From NCBI GenBank assembly GCA_910577735.1, contig CAJTOO010000048.1, forward strand, positions 1 through 13,767: 13,767 nucleotides of DNA. Reading direction: 5' to 3'. Position 1 is the first letter of the stretch. Each line of letters starts with the position of its first letter. Source of the stretch: an uncultured Lachnospiraceae bacterium (GTDB lineage Bacteria; Bacillota; Clostridia; Lachnospirales; Lachnospiraceae). A program made the position numbers and the translations under genes. Below the pieces are notes generated by a model. That model was not told the origin of the DNA, did not search any database, and saw nothing but the letters and a program-made list of their open reading frames with translations. Shown here piece after piece: positions 6,968 to 13,767 of the stretch.

Positions 6968-9937
6968 TTAGCCTAACCAGCGTGCCAGCATATTCTGCAG
7001 CTGTTCAATATCTAATGGCTTCATCATATGTTCATTCATGCCAGAGGCCTTTGCCTTCTGCACATCCTCCAAAAAAGCATTGGCTGTCATAGCCACAATG
7101 GGAATCTTCTTTGCGTCCTCCCGTTCTAACGCGCGTATCGCACAGGTTGCATCATAACCGTTCATGACAGGCATTTGAATATCCATCAGAATCAGATCAT
7201 AATATCCCGGTGCGGAAGCCAGCATCATGTCTACTGCTTCTTTTCCATTTTCTGCCGTCTCAATCTTGACGCCTGTCATAGAAAGGATCTCTGTGGCAAT
7301 CTCCCGGTTCAAGTCATTATCCTCCACCACCAGAAGCCGCTTATCTGAATAATCCCTTTTCCCTATCTCTTCCAGGGAATTATTATGCTCCTCCACATTT
7401 TCCTTCGGTAAAAATCCTTTGAACGTATTGAGCAGCCGGTTCTTATAGAGCGGCTTCATGATGTAGCCGTCTATCCCTGCCACCCTCGCTTCCATCTCAA
7501 TATTCACCCAGTCAAAAGAAGAGACCACAGCAATGGGCACCTCAGACTGTGCCTGTCTGCGTATCGCTTTGGCAGTTTCAAGGCCTCCCATACCCGGCAT
7601 GCTCCAGTCCAAAAGTATGGCAAAAAGTTCCTCTCCCTTATGCTTCTTCTCAATCACACGCGCCACTGCTTCCTCTCCGGACAATACCCATTCACCCTTC
7701 ATGCCGAGATTCTGCAGCAATATGCAAGTGCTCTCACAGATGAACCGGCTGTCATCCACCACAAGCACTGTTCTGCCTTCCAGATTAAGTCCGTCTGCCT
7801 GATCTTTATCCAGATATTTCAGGGGAATGGTGACTGTGACTATCGTTCCGATTCCCTGTTCACTTTCAATCTCAATATCGCCGCCCATCATCTGAATGAT
7901 ATTGCGCGAAATCGTCAACCCAAGCCCTGTACCATGAATCTTGTTGATTCGTACGTCTTCCGCTCTCTCAAAAGGCTCAAATATCCTCTCCAAAAACTCT
8001 TCTGACATACCGATTCCATTATCCTGGAAAACAAATTCATAGCGGCCTGTATGACTCTGCGGCGAAGGTTTCTCCGTGACAGCAATACTGATATCCCCTT
8101 CCTCCGGTGTATAGCGAATGGCATTGGTCAAAATACATACCAGTGCCTGCTGGATTCTCATCATATCCGCCGTCACGTTTTCATGGGGCAGATTGTGTGT
8201 GGTGATATCTACTTTCTGTCTCTTGGTCTCTGCCTCTGATGCAGTCATCTTGACCAGATTATCGACCATATCGAACAGATTAAAGTCCTCTTCATTAAAA
8301 GACATTGTACCCGATTCAATCCTGCTCATATCAAGCACTTCATTGACCAGGGAAAGCAAATGTTTGCTGGCTGAGGAAATTTTACCAAGACACTCTGCCA
8401 CGCCCTCCGGATCGTTCAGTCTGGTGCCGGCAATAGCCGTCATACCTATAATAGCGTTCAGCGGTGTTCTGATATCATGGGACATCTTGGAAAGGAAATC
8501 TGTCTTAGCAGAACTTGCACGGTCAGCCGCCTCATAAGCATCTAATAATGCCCGTCTTGCATCCCGTTCCTTTCTTCTTGTATCTGTGATATCCTTTGCA
8601 TTACTGAGTGCCAGAATATCTCCGCTCTCCGTATCCTTCGTGAGCAAAATTGTGTGACGCAGAATCTGCGGCGTATCGTCAAAACCTGCCGATTCCACTT
8701 CCACAATCAATTCCGTCTCGCCACGCTCATATGCCTCCAGCAGATTCCTTGTGTTGATTGTCTGTATAAAGAGTTCCCGGTCTTCCGGAAACACCATCTC
8801 TTTACTCCACCGATAGAAAAAATCATCGGCCTCACAAGGCGCCTGCAGACCGACCAATGGCAATACCGAAGTCATCTGTCCATCTCTGATCTCAAAGAAG
8901 TCCTGTTCAATCAAGTTCTTGGAAACATTCACATTATAAACAAATACAGCCTCTGAAATAATCGCATGCCTATATTGTTCTTCCACGCTCAGAGTCCTGC
9001 GAAGTGCAATATTGGATTCGTTAATCCGCCTGTTTGCTTCCTCCAGTTCCTGTTTCGCCTGAATCAGCTCTGCATTGGATTTTAAGAGCTTATCCGTCAT
9101 CTCGGCTTCCTTGGCCTTCTCTTCGGATATGTTTCTCACATACCACATGACACGGGCATTTGTCTCACAAAAATTCTCCACAGGAACAATTTGGGACCGC
9201 ACCCACTTCCATTCGCCATCCACAAGACGATGATAGTTAAAATAAACCGACTTTCCACCGCCTAAAAAGACAGATTTTAGATTTTCCACTGACAAAACAT
9301 TAACAAAGTCTTCCCTGTCTCCCTCTTTCACATGATTATTAGCGCAAAGTTCTATGGTCTTCCTGTAATCACCCTGAAGACGTCCCATTTCCATTACTTC
9401 ACTCTCTACAACCTTCATATCGGTAATGAAATTTCTGTTAAGATCTACGGTGCTGATCCTGAAATAAGAATCCTGCAGCATTTGAAATGCCTCTCGGTTC
9501 AGCTGACTGATCCGGCGTACTTCATCTGTCAATCTCACCGCGCTGATCCATATTTTCCTACCGTCACATGCCTCGGACTGGGTTCTCTCCTCCTGCACCC
9601 ATAAGCCTTCTCCTGCACTGTTTTTCAAACGATATTCGCTGCTGTTCTCACCCTTTATAAAAGACTTTATAAATGCAGCCCTATCCTCATCACAGACTGC
9701 CTCCAAATACTTCCCACCAGTAACATTCATGAACTGCTCAAAGGTCATCCCAATATTATTCAGTGCAAAAGAGCTGATAAAATAAATTGGAAACCCTTCC
9801 TCATAAAACCCGGCAACGACACCAACTGCGCCGTTCCGATTCAACATATCTATGATCTTATCCTGATTAATTTCCCGCAAGCTGTTATTTTCCTGCGCAA
9901 AAAATAATTCCTCCTGATAAAACCAGCGCTTGGACAT
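6968..9937 (-). CDS. Soluble PAS hybrid sensor histidine kinase with two receiver domains
   Basis: This phosphorelay sensor (989 aa) has no membrane segment, so it is probably cytosolic. The order is: PAS-like sensor regions (about 35-140, 155-275 and 325-450), a coiled-coil linker (about 275-320), and the HisKA domain with KMSHDIRTPLNA and phospho-site His487. The HATPase_c domain follows, with N-box Asn605, DNGIG starting at Asp639 and GTGLGL at 669-674. Receiver 1 has acid pair D728/D729, phospho-site D777 in LLDWSMPGMGG, and K828. Receiver 2 has acids E872/D873, phospho-site D919 in LMDIQMP, T951 and K973. All catalytic residues look intact. No HPt domain is present. The start at 9937 is set by GGGAGG 7 nt upstream; a GTG at 9952 is less likely. 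It lies 43 nt downstream of the response regulator gene and is last in its operon. Confidence 0.93.
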   Translation of the reverse strand: MSKRWFYQEELFFAQENNSLREINQDKIIDMLNRNGAVGVVAGFYEEGFPIYFISSFALNNIGMTFEQFMNVTGGKYLEAVCDEDRAAFIKSFIKGENSSEYRLKNSAGEGLWVQEERTQSEACDGRKIWISAVRLTDEVRRISQLNREAFQMLQDSYFRISTVDLNRNFITDMKVVESEVMEMGRLQGDYRKTIELCANNHVKEGDREDFVNVLSVENLKSVFLGGGKSVYFNYHRLVDGEWKWVRSQIVPVENFCETNARVMWYVRNISEEKAKEAEMTDKLLKSNAELIQAKQELEEANRRINESNIALRRTLSVEEQYRHAIISEAVFVYNVNVSKNLIEQDFFEIRDGQMTSVLPLVGLQAPCEADDFFYRWSKEMVFPEDRELFIQTINTRNLLEAYERGETELIVEVESAGFDDTPQILRHTILLTKDTESGDILALSNAKDITDTRRKERDARRALLDAYEAADRASSAKTDFLSKMSHDIRTPLNAIIGMTAIAGTRLNDPEGVAECLGKISSASKHLLSLVNEVLDMSRIESGTMSFNEEDFNLFDMVDNLVKMTASEAETKRQKVDITTHNLPHENVTADMMRIQQALVCILTNAIRYTPEEGDISIAVTEKPSPQSHTGRYEFVFQDNGIGMSEEFLERIFEPFERAEDVRINKIHGTGLGLTISRNIIQMMGGDIEIESEQGIGTIVTVTIPLKYLDKDQADGLNLEGRTVLVVDDSRFICESTCILLQNLGMKGEWVLSGEEAVARVIEKKHKGEELFAILLDWSMPGMGGLETAKAIRRQAQSEVPIAVVSSFDWVNIEMEARVAGIDGYIMKPLYKNRLLNTFKGFLPKENVEEHNNSLEEIGKRDYSDKRLLVVEDNDLNREIATEILSMTGVKIETAENGKEAVDMMLASAPGYYDLILMDIQMPVMNGYDATCAIRALEREDAKKIPIVAMTANAFLEDVQKAKASGMNEHMMKPLDIEQLQNMLARWLG

Positions 9938-9944
9938 ACCTATA

Positions 9945-9950
9945 CCTCCC
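9945..9950 (-). promoter_or_regulatory. Strong ribosome binding site of the hybrid kinase
   Basis: GGGAGG on the minus strand lies 7 nt before the ATG at 9937-9935. It selects this ATG (protein starting MSKRW) over the in-frame GTG at 9952, which would overlap the ribosome site itself. Confidence 0.7.
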
Positions 9951-9980
9951 ACCCCACACTGCCATCCGCAACCAGCATGG

Positions 9981-10658
9981 TTATTCTACTTCAAATTTGT
10001 AGCCCATTCCCCAGATTGTCTTGATTAAATCCCCTTTTTCACCCATTTTACTGCGAAGCTTTTTCACATGTGTGTCAATGGTTCTTGCATCCCCAAAATA
10101 ATCATAGTTCCAAACACTGTTCAGTATCTTTTCCCTGGATAATGCTATCCCCTTGTTTTCCATAAAATAAGATAACAATTCAAATTCTTTATAACTTAAT
10201 TCTACCACCTGTCCATCTACCATCACACTGTGAGCCGCCTTGTCAATACGGATTCCTCCCGCTTCCAAAAGTTTATCTGCACTGACCTGACTGGTTCTTC
10301 TTAAGATTGCCTCCACCCTGGCCACCAGAATTTTGGGGCTGAATGGCTTGGAAATATATTCATCGACACCAAGTTCAAATCCCAGAAGTTCATCCCGCTC
10401 ATCGGACTTGGCTGTCAACATAATGATGGGGACCTTGGAATATGCCCGGATTTCCTTACATACCTGCCACCCATCCACCTTGGGCATCATCACATCAAGG
10501 ATTACCAGATCCACATCATTTGCTTCAAAAAAAATGTCCAGCGCTGCTTCGCCATCTTCCGCTTCCACAACTTCATAGTTGCTTTTCACTAAAAAGTCTC
10601 TGACCAGCTTACGCATACGACTCTCATCATCCACCAAAAGAATCTTCAATTTATCCAT
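9981..10658 (-). CDS. OmpR/PhoB-family response regulator
   Basis: This is a phosphorylation-controlled DNA-binding protein of 225 aa, normal for the family. The receiver domain (about 4-120) has acid pair D10/D11, phospho-acceptor D55 in VILDVMMPKVDG, switch residue T82 and K104 in SKPF. A winged-helix DNA-binding domain fills about 130-223, with the recognition helix around 190-203 (ARTIDTHVKKLRSK) and the closing WGMGYKFE motif. It sits between the 186-aa membrane protein (23 nt upstream) and the hybrid kinase (43 nt downstream) and is the obvious candidate output of that kinase. Direct transfer from a hybrid kinase to an OmpR-type regulator without an HPt protein is unusual, so the pairing is inferred from position. 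An 'AGAGG' lies close before the ATG. Confidence 0.95.
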   Translation of the reverse strand: MDKLKILLVDDESRMRKLVRDFLVKSNYEVVEAEDGEAALDIFFEANDVDLVILDVMMPKVDGWQVCKEIRAYSKVPIIMLTAKSDERDELLGFELGVDEYISKPFSPKILVARVEAILRRTSQVSADKLLEAGGIRIDKAAHSVMVDGQVVELSYKEFELLSYFMENKGIALSREKILNSVWNYDYFGDARTIDTHVKKLRSKMGEKGDLIKTIWGMGYKFEVE

Positions 10659-10681
10659 ATGCCTCTGCCTTTCCCTGTCGC

Positions 10682-11242
10682 TTACTGTGCACTGTCAAGC
10701 GCCCGCTGTGCCTCCCGCAGAGCATTCTCACGATCTGTCAGGTCCTGCTCCCATTGAGAGTACTGGTTCTCCAGAGCTGTACGGTAATTTATGATATTTG
10801 GCATATCGCTGCGCCAAGAGATTGCCATCATGGCAGCAACTAAAAGCACCAGAATAATATTAATCAGTACTGATGTGATAAACCGCCCCCGGTACTCTAT
10901 CTTAGGACGCCTGGCCGCAATGCTTTTTCTGATGGAACTGTTGTTCTCCGTCTTGTTACTGTAAGTTCCATAAAGGGGAACCGGACGAATCTTATCTGCC
11001 GGAACACCCCACTTGACCATTTCACCCTGCATCTTGTGCAGGTAGGAGAAACCAACAGGTGTCAGAAATACCTTGTTGTCAAGCGCCTTATTATAGACCA
11101 GCAGCACATTCTGCGGCTGACGATAATCCAGATGCCTTTCCAGATTATCTACTTTCTTTTCTTCCATCCTGGCAGTCTCCGCGTCCGCTACTGTTGCAAA
11201 CCGATAACCGCCTACGATAAAATCACCCTCGTTCTTGTCCAT
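10682..11242 (-). CDS. Single-pass membrane protein of unknown function with C-terminal coiled coil
   Basis: I do not recognise a named family for this 186-aa protein. Residues 1-115 are soluble and mixed alpha/beta in character; residues 13-75 (YRFATVADAETA to GFSYLHKMQGEM) look like a compact domain. One membrane helix lies at about 122-143. Residues 150-186 are Glu/Gln/Arg rich and likely a short coiled coil, ending in a repeated ENALREAQRALDSAQ pattern. There is no signal peptide, so a cytoplasmic N-terminus with the coiled coil outside is expected from the flanking charges (RRPKIEYRGR before the helix). A clear AGGAG lies 6 nt before the ATG. It is 63 nt after the chemoreceptor gene and 23 nt before the response regulator gene, so it is probably co-transcribed with both. 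A role as accessory or signalling partner is inference only. Confidence 0.85.
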   Translation of the reverse strand: MDKNEGDFIVGGYRFATVADAETARMEEKKVDNLERHLDYRQPQNVLLVYNKALDNKVFLTPVGFSYLHKMQGEMVKWGVPADKIRPVPLYGTYSNKTENNSSIRKSIAARRPKIEYRGRFITSVLINIILVLLVAAMMAISWRSDMPNIINYRTALENQYSQWEQDLTDRENALREAQRALDSAQ

Positions 11243-11305
11243 CCAATTCTCCTGTATACCGCTTCGGATATATGGTCTTTCTATATCTTATTTATTCTCT
11301 GCCTA

Positions 11306-13033
11306 TTATATTTTGAAAATGTTCATATTCTGCTCTAAACGTGTCGCCACATCCTTAAGCTGTGTCGCATTCTCTGAAATATTATATACAATGCTGCTTA
11401 CTTCCGTAACAGAAGCGGAAGTTTCCTCCGTACTGGCCGCATTCTCCTCGGCAATTGCCGTCAGATTCTGCACAACGTCCACAACATTTATTCTGGCCTC
11501 ATCCAGTTTCCTTGTCTTATCTGCAATCCGTCCAATGCCATCTATAGAGCCTGTGATGCCGGTCTGCACTTCCGCGAAAATCTCATTGGTCCGACCAACA
11601 CTCTCATTCTGGCTGTTCATAATCTTCTTCACATCTTCCATGGTCGCCACAGACTTCTGAGAATCCTCGATCAGAGAATCTATAATATTCTCAATCTGAC
11701 GTGCTGAGTCATTGGACTGCTCTGCCAGCTTCTGAATCTGACCTGCCACCACTGCAAAACCTCTGCCCTGCTCTCCTGCCCGCGCCGCCTCAATGCTGGC
11801 GTTGAGAGACAGAAGATTCGTTTCATCCGCGATAGAGGTGATCAGTGTAGTTGCCTCTCTGATCTTCATGGCTGACTCATTGGTGGTATTTGTCTGCTCA
11901 TATATCACATCGATTGCCTGTCTTGCCTGATCATTAATCTTCTCAAGCGCTGTCAACGTGACAAAGGCCTCCTCACTGGACTTCTTCATGTCATTGGCAT
12001 TGTTAATGAGCTCATCCACTTCCTGAGAAGTCTCCTCCACCATATTACCCATCAGAATGACATTTTCGGTAGCCTTCTGTGTCTCGTCTGCCTGGGAGGA
12101 CGCGCCGTCTGAAATCTCTGCCACTGCCTTCTCCACCTGCTCTACTGTAGTTGCCGTCTCGGATGCGTTTGTATTAAGCGAATCAGATGCCTCAAAGAGC
12201 TGTTGACTCTGATCCTGCAGATCAGATACTACATTGACAAGCTGATTACGAAGTTCTGCCACTGCCCTGCTCATCTTACCCGTCTCATCTTTCCGGGCCG
12301 TCAGCTTCGCCTGCCCATTAATCTCAGAGAAATCCATATGTGCCAGACGGCCAATAATCTCCGTCACCTTGATGATTGGGTTCACAATCTTACTGATAAA
12401 GAAAAATCCTATAATGCTGGCAAGAATCACCAGAATAACCGTACAGCATGTGCCGATGAACGTCGCCTGGTTCACCTTCTTCATCAGATCTGATTTATCT
12501 GCTGAAACCACAAGAATACAATGTCCACGTTCAGCAACATAATAGGAAGCATACTTTATAACACCATCAAATTCATACTCTACCACATTCGGTTTTGGTA
12601 CCACACCAGACTTTAACTGCCCCACAACTCCCTTGACCACTTCATTTTCCACAGGCTGTCCGACTTTTTCCTTGGTGGGATGATACAGCATCGTGCCATC
12701 CTCCGAAACCATATAAGCATAACTGGATTCCACACCTTTAAGCCCGATTCCGCCAATGGATTCTGACAGATTATAGTAATCCGTTGCCGTATTATAGCCC
12801 TTTGTCTCTATCGACGCATCCACATTAGCGCCATAAGCAACTGCCAGGTCATACAGATAACCTTGATTGGTCTCCAGCAGAGGGATTCTGAGATTCCTGA
12901 TCAGAACCACTGACAGGCAGACTGACAAAATAACCATCGCCAGCACCATTGCCCCCACAATCTTTGTCCGAACAGAATGCAGGAACTCCACTTTGTAACT
13001 ATTTTCATTGGTTTTACTTGTTTTCTCTGCCAT
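11306..13033 (-). CDS. Methyl-accepting chemotaxis protein with single-Cache sensor domain
   Basis: This is a transmembrane chemoreceptor of 575 aa. TM1 is at about 24-46 and TM2 at about 192-214. The loop of about 145 residues between them (with SYAYMVSEDGTMLYHPTKEKVGQPV at its core) fits a single-Cache extracellular domain. A HAMP domain follows (about 214-268, with conserved P219). The long signalling hairpin spans about 270-565 and has the highly conserved tip EAARAGEQGRGFAVVA (415-430). Glu/Gln/Ala-rich stretches at about 300-335 and 520-545 are candidate methylation regions. There is no C-terminal CheR/CheB-tethering pentapeptide; it ends NIFKI. A GAGGG lies 6 nt before the ATG. It is the first gene of the probable signalling operon. 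No cheA, cheW, cheR or cheB is in the window, so it either joins chemotaxis arrays encoded elsewhere or serves a different output. Confidence 0.94.
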   Translation of the reverse strand: MAEKTSKTNENSYKVEFLHSVRTKIVGAMVLAMVILSVCLSVVLIRNLRIPLLETNQGYLYDLAVAYGANVDASIETKGYNTATDYYNLSESIGGIGLKGVESSYAYMVSEDGTMLYHPTKEKVGQPVENEVVKGVVGQLKSGVVPKPNVVEYEFDGVIKYASYYVAERGHCILVVSADKSDLMKKVNQATFIGTCCTVILVILASIIGFFFISKIVNPIIKVTEIIGRLAHMDFSEINGQAKLTARKDETGKMSRAVAELRNQLVNVVSDLQDQSQQLFEASDSLNTNASETATTVEQVEKAVAEISDGASSQADETQKATENVILMGNMVEETSQEVDELINNANDMKKSSEEAFVTLTALEKINDQARQAIDVIYEQTNTTNESAMKIREATTLITSIADETNLLSLNASIEAARAGEQGRGFAVVAGQIQKLAEQSNDSARQIENIIDSLIEDSQKSVATMEDVKKIMNSQNESVGRTNEIFAEVQTGITGSIDGIGRIADKTRKLDEARINVVDVVQNLTAIAEENAASTEETSASVTEVSSIVYNISENATQLKDVATRLEQNMNIFKI

Positions 13034-13051
13034 ACGCTTCCCTCTCTATGT

Positions 13052-13057
13052 ATTATA
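13052..13057 (-). promoter_or_regulatory. Possible -10 box of the MCP operon
   Basis: A perfect TATAAT lies on the minus strand at 13057-13052, 18 nt before the MCP start codon. There is no good -35 box at 16-18 nt. If used, the leader would be only about 12 nt, placing the ribosome site at its very 5' end. The region is AT-rich, so this is tentative. No convincing SigD-type (TAAA, 15 nt, GCCGATAA) motif was found. Confidence 0.35.
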
Positions 13058-13134
13058 ATATATTACCAATTTATTTTACAGCAAAATAGAGATTGTGTCC
13101 AGAGAATCCTGGTCCGAAGCAGATATCCTAAATT

Positions 13135-13155
13135 TATGACAAATTGTATGACAAA
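13135..13155. promoter_or_regulatory. Direct repeat upstream of the MCP operon, possible regulator site
   Basis: TATGACAAA occurs at 13135-13143 and again at 13147-13155, a 12-nt period with a TTG spacer. On the minus strand this reads TTTGTCATA twice. OmpR/PhoB-type regulators bind tandem direct repeats with roughly helical spacing, and the operon below encodes one. The repeat lies about 100 nt before the MCP start. Autoregulation is inference. Confidence 0.4.
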
Positions 13156-13198
13156 ATTTTATTTATTTTTAAAGTTTCTTATATTTTAAGCACATATA

Positions 13199-13212
13199 AT
13201 TTTCATGAAAAT
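13199..13212. repeat. Perfect 14-bp palindrome beside the ssrA terminator
   Basis: ATTTTCATGAAAAT equals its own reverse complement. It overlaps the outer end of the ssrA terminator stem and includes its T tail on the minus strand. It may be an operator, or simply follow from A/T symmetry around the terminator. Confidence 0.5.
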
Positions 13213-13261
13213 GGCCGTAAGCCCTTAGTTTTCGAAAAACTTTTGGATTTACGGCTATTTT
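13208..13261 (-). terminator. Terminator of the tmRNA gene
   Basis: Bases 13208-13220 and 13249-13261 form a 13-bp stem with one wobble pair (TTACGGC core). Inside is a second stem, AGTTTT/AAAACT. On the minus strand the structure ends in TTTT. It begins 8 nt past the mature tmRNA 3' end, so it ends ssrA transcription before the MCP operon. Confidence 0.7.
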
Positions 13262-13268
13262 ACGTTGA

Positions 13269-13615
13269 TGGACCAGACGGGAGTCGAACCCGTGTCCAAA
13301 AGCCCATTCCCTGTCCTTCTACTATCATAGTCTGTCATTGCGGATGACTCCTCATTCCCTCCCCCGTCAGGAAACAGACACCCCGGCGGGTTCAGTAGCC
13401 TCTGATACGCCCGCAGGATAGAGGCGTCCCCTGCGTCGTTTCCTACATAGTCGATGCCCGGTTCTTAATGTGTAGGTGCACTAAGGCGGACAGCTGCCAT
13501 TAGGCAGCGTATGCTAAATTATCTTCAGCGTTTATATTTAGATTCGCGATTTAACGCATCAGCCTGCGGATAGCTTCTCCAGCTGCAAGACCCCTGTCGA
13601 AACCTTGACTGGCCC
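13269..13615 (-). ncRNA. ssrA: tmRNA (transfer-messenger RNA)
   Basis: tmRNA rescues stalled ribosomes, adding a degradation tag to the incomplete protein. The 5' end GGGCCAG (13615-13609) pairs over 7 bp, with one wobble, with CTGGTCC (13276-13270) to form the acceptor stem. Near the 5' end are the hallmark GTTTCGACAGGGG and CTTGCAGCTGGAGAAGC stretches. At the 3' end is the T-arm GGGTTCGACTCCC. A tag frame of 15 codons lies at 13547-13500. The RNA is about 347 nt, normal for Clostridia. The base after the discriminator A (13269) reads TCA, so the 3' CCA is not encoded and must be added enzymatically. A terminator follows. SmpB, its protein partner, is not in the window. Confidence 0.96.
13500..13547 (-). 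other. tmRNA proteolysis-tag reading frame
   Basis: The resume codon GCG at 13547-13545 follows TAAATC, in the position of TAGTC before the E. coli resume codon. The 15-codon frame encodes ANLNINAEDNLAYAA and ends at TAA (13502-13500). The C-terminal LAYAA resembles the LAA-type ending recognised by ClpXP-like proteases. The extended N-terminal half (ANLNINAED) makes it longer than the common 10-11 residue tag. Confidence 0.88.
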
Positions 13616-13655
13616 TTATTATAATAAAAACTGTGTAAGCGGTATTCCACTTATC

Positions 13656-13766
13656 CTATGAATTACTATACCACATCCCCCCATATTTCTTCAAGATATC
13701 TTCTGCACTCTTCAGGTTAAACTTATAAACTGTTATGCACCGCAACACCATTGAGGTGCCATCTGT
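13656..13766 (-). CDS. Possible C-terminal end of an unrecognised gene at the right edge
   Basis: An open frame enters from the right edge and ends at TAG (13658-13656), giving 36 residues. The segment FNLKSAEDILKKYGGMW looks like an amphipathic helix, which is mildly gene-like. It does not resemble the C-terminus of SmpB, the usual neighbour of ssrA. An internal ATG would give only 31 aa and has no ribosome site. The putative ssrA promoter lies inside its last codons. A frame this short is often open by chance, so the call is weak. Confidence 0.28.
   Translation of the reverse strand, partial: TDGTSMVLRCITVYKFNLKSAEDILKKYGGMWYSNS
13665..13694 (-). promoter_or_regulatory. Possible ssrA promoter
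   Basis: On the minus strand TTGAAG (13694-13689) and TATAGT (13670-13665) are separated by 18 nt, and a TG one base before the -10 gives an extended -10 element. Transcription would start about 45 nt before the mature 5' end, which fits a precursor trimmed by RNase P. A second TATTAT/TATAAT stretch at 13626-13618 is closer to the 5' end but lacks a good -35 box. Confidence 0.45.
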
Positions 13767-13767
13767 A

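Noticed and set aside
7640..8537. Plus-strand frames opposite the histidine kinase
   Set aside because: They are antisense to conserved kinase and receiver motifs and show no recognisable protein features.
13034..13207. SigD (flagellar/chemotaxis) promoter for the MCP
   Set aside because: No good TAAA-N15-GCCGATAA match was found; the nearest candidate matched only a few -10 bases.
13270..13310. tRNA-like T-arm considered as a separate tRNA gene
   Set aside because: The matching 5' acceptor strand is about 340 nt away and the hallmark tmRNA segments lie between, so it is the tRNA-like end of tmRNA.
13144..13347. 67-aa plus-strand frame across the ssrA terminator and 3' end
   Set aside because: It runs through the tmRNA T-arm and terminator on the opposite strand and reads GSRTRVQKP, the familiar false translation of a tRNA-like 3' end.

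Overview
The window looks like a chromosomal segment of a Gram-positive anaerobic Firmicute of the class Clostridia, most likely Lachnospiraceae. The grounds are TTG start use, strong AGGAGG-type ribosome sites, SigA-like promoters, the style of the Cache, hybrid-kinase and MCP proteins, and a tmRNA with a tag ending in LAYAA and no genome-encoded CCA. The family placement is inference from sequence style; no marker gene here proves it.

Layout from left to right. (1) Positions 1-1579 on the plus strand: a near-consensus extended -10 promoter, a dyad in the leader, and a membrane diguanylate cyclase (dCache sensor plus GGDEF) starting at TTG. (2) Positions 1580-1805: a convergent intergenic region with a perfect 13-bp stem that can terminate transcription from both sides, followed by an exact 19-bp tandem duplication. 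(3) Positions 1806-6772 on the minus strand: a two-gene efflux operon, transcribed as lipoprotein membrane-fusion adaptor then RND (HAE1-type) transporter. (4) Positions 6968-13033 on the minus strand: a probable four-gene signalling operon, transcribed as methyl-accepting chemotaxis protein, a 186-aa single-pass membrane protein of unknown function, an OmpR/PhoB-type response regulator, and a soluble hybrid histidine kinase with two receiver domains. A rho-independent terminator ends it. (5) Positions 13208-13767 on the minus strand: the ssrA tmRNA gene with its terminator and promoter region, and possibly the last codons of another gene at the right edge.

How the parts may work together: three membrane or cytosolic sensing proteins (dCache cyclase, single-Cache MCP, multi-PAS kinase) lie beside an export pump. 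The MCP operon has no cheA, cheW or cheY. It instead couples a chemoreceptor and an unknown membrane protein to a two-component pair, which is the most unusual arrangement here. A direct repeat upstream of the MCP could be an autoregulatory site for the OmpR-type regulator. No insertion sequence, CRISPR array, tRNA or rRNA was seen, and all the complete genes are intact.
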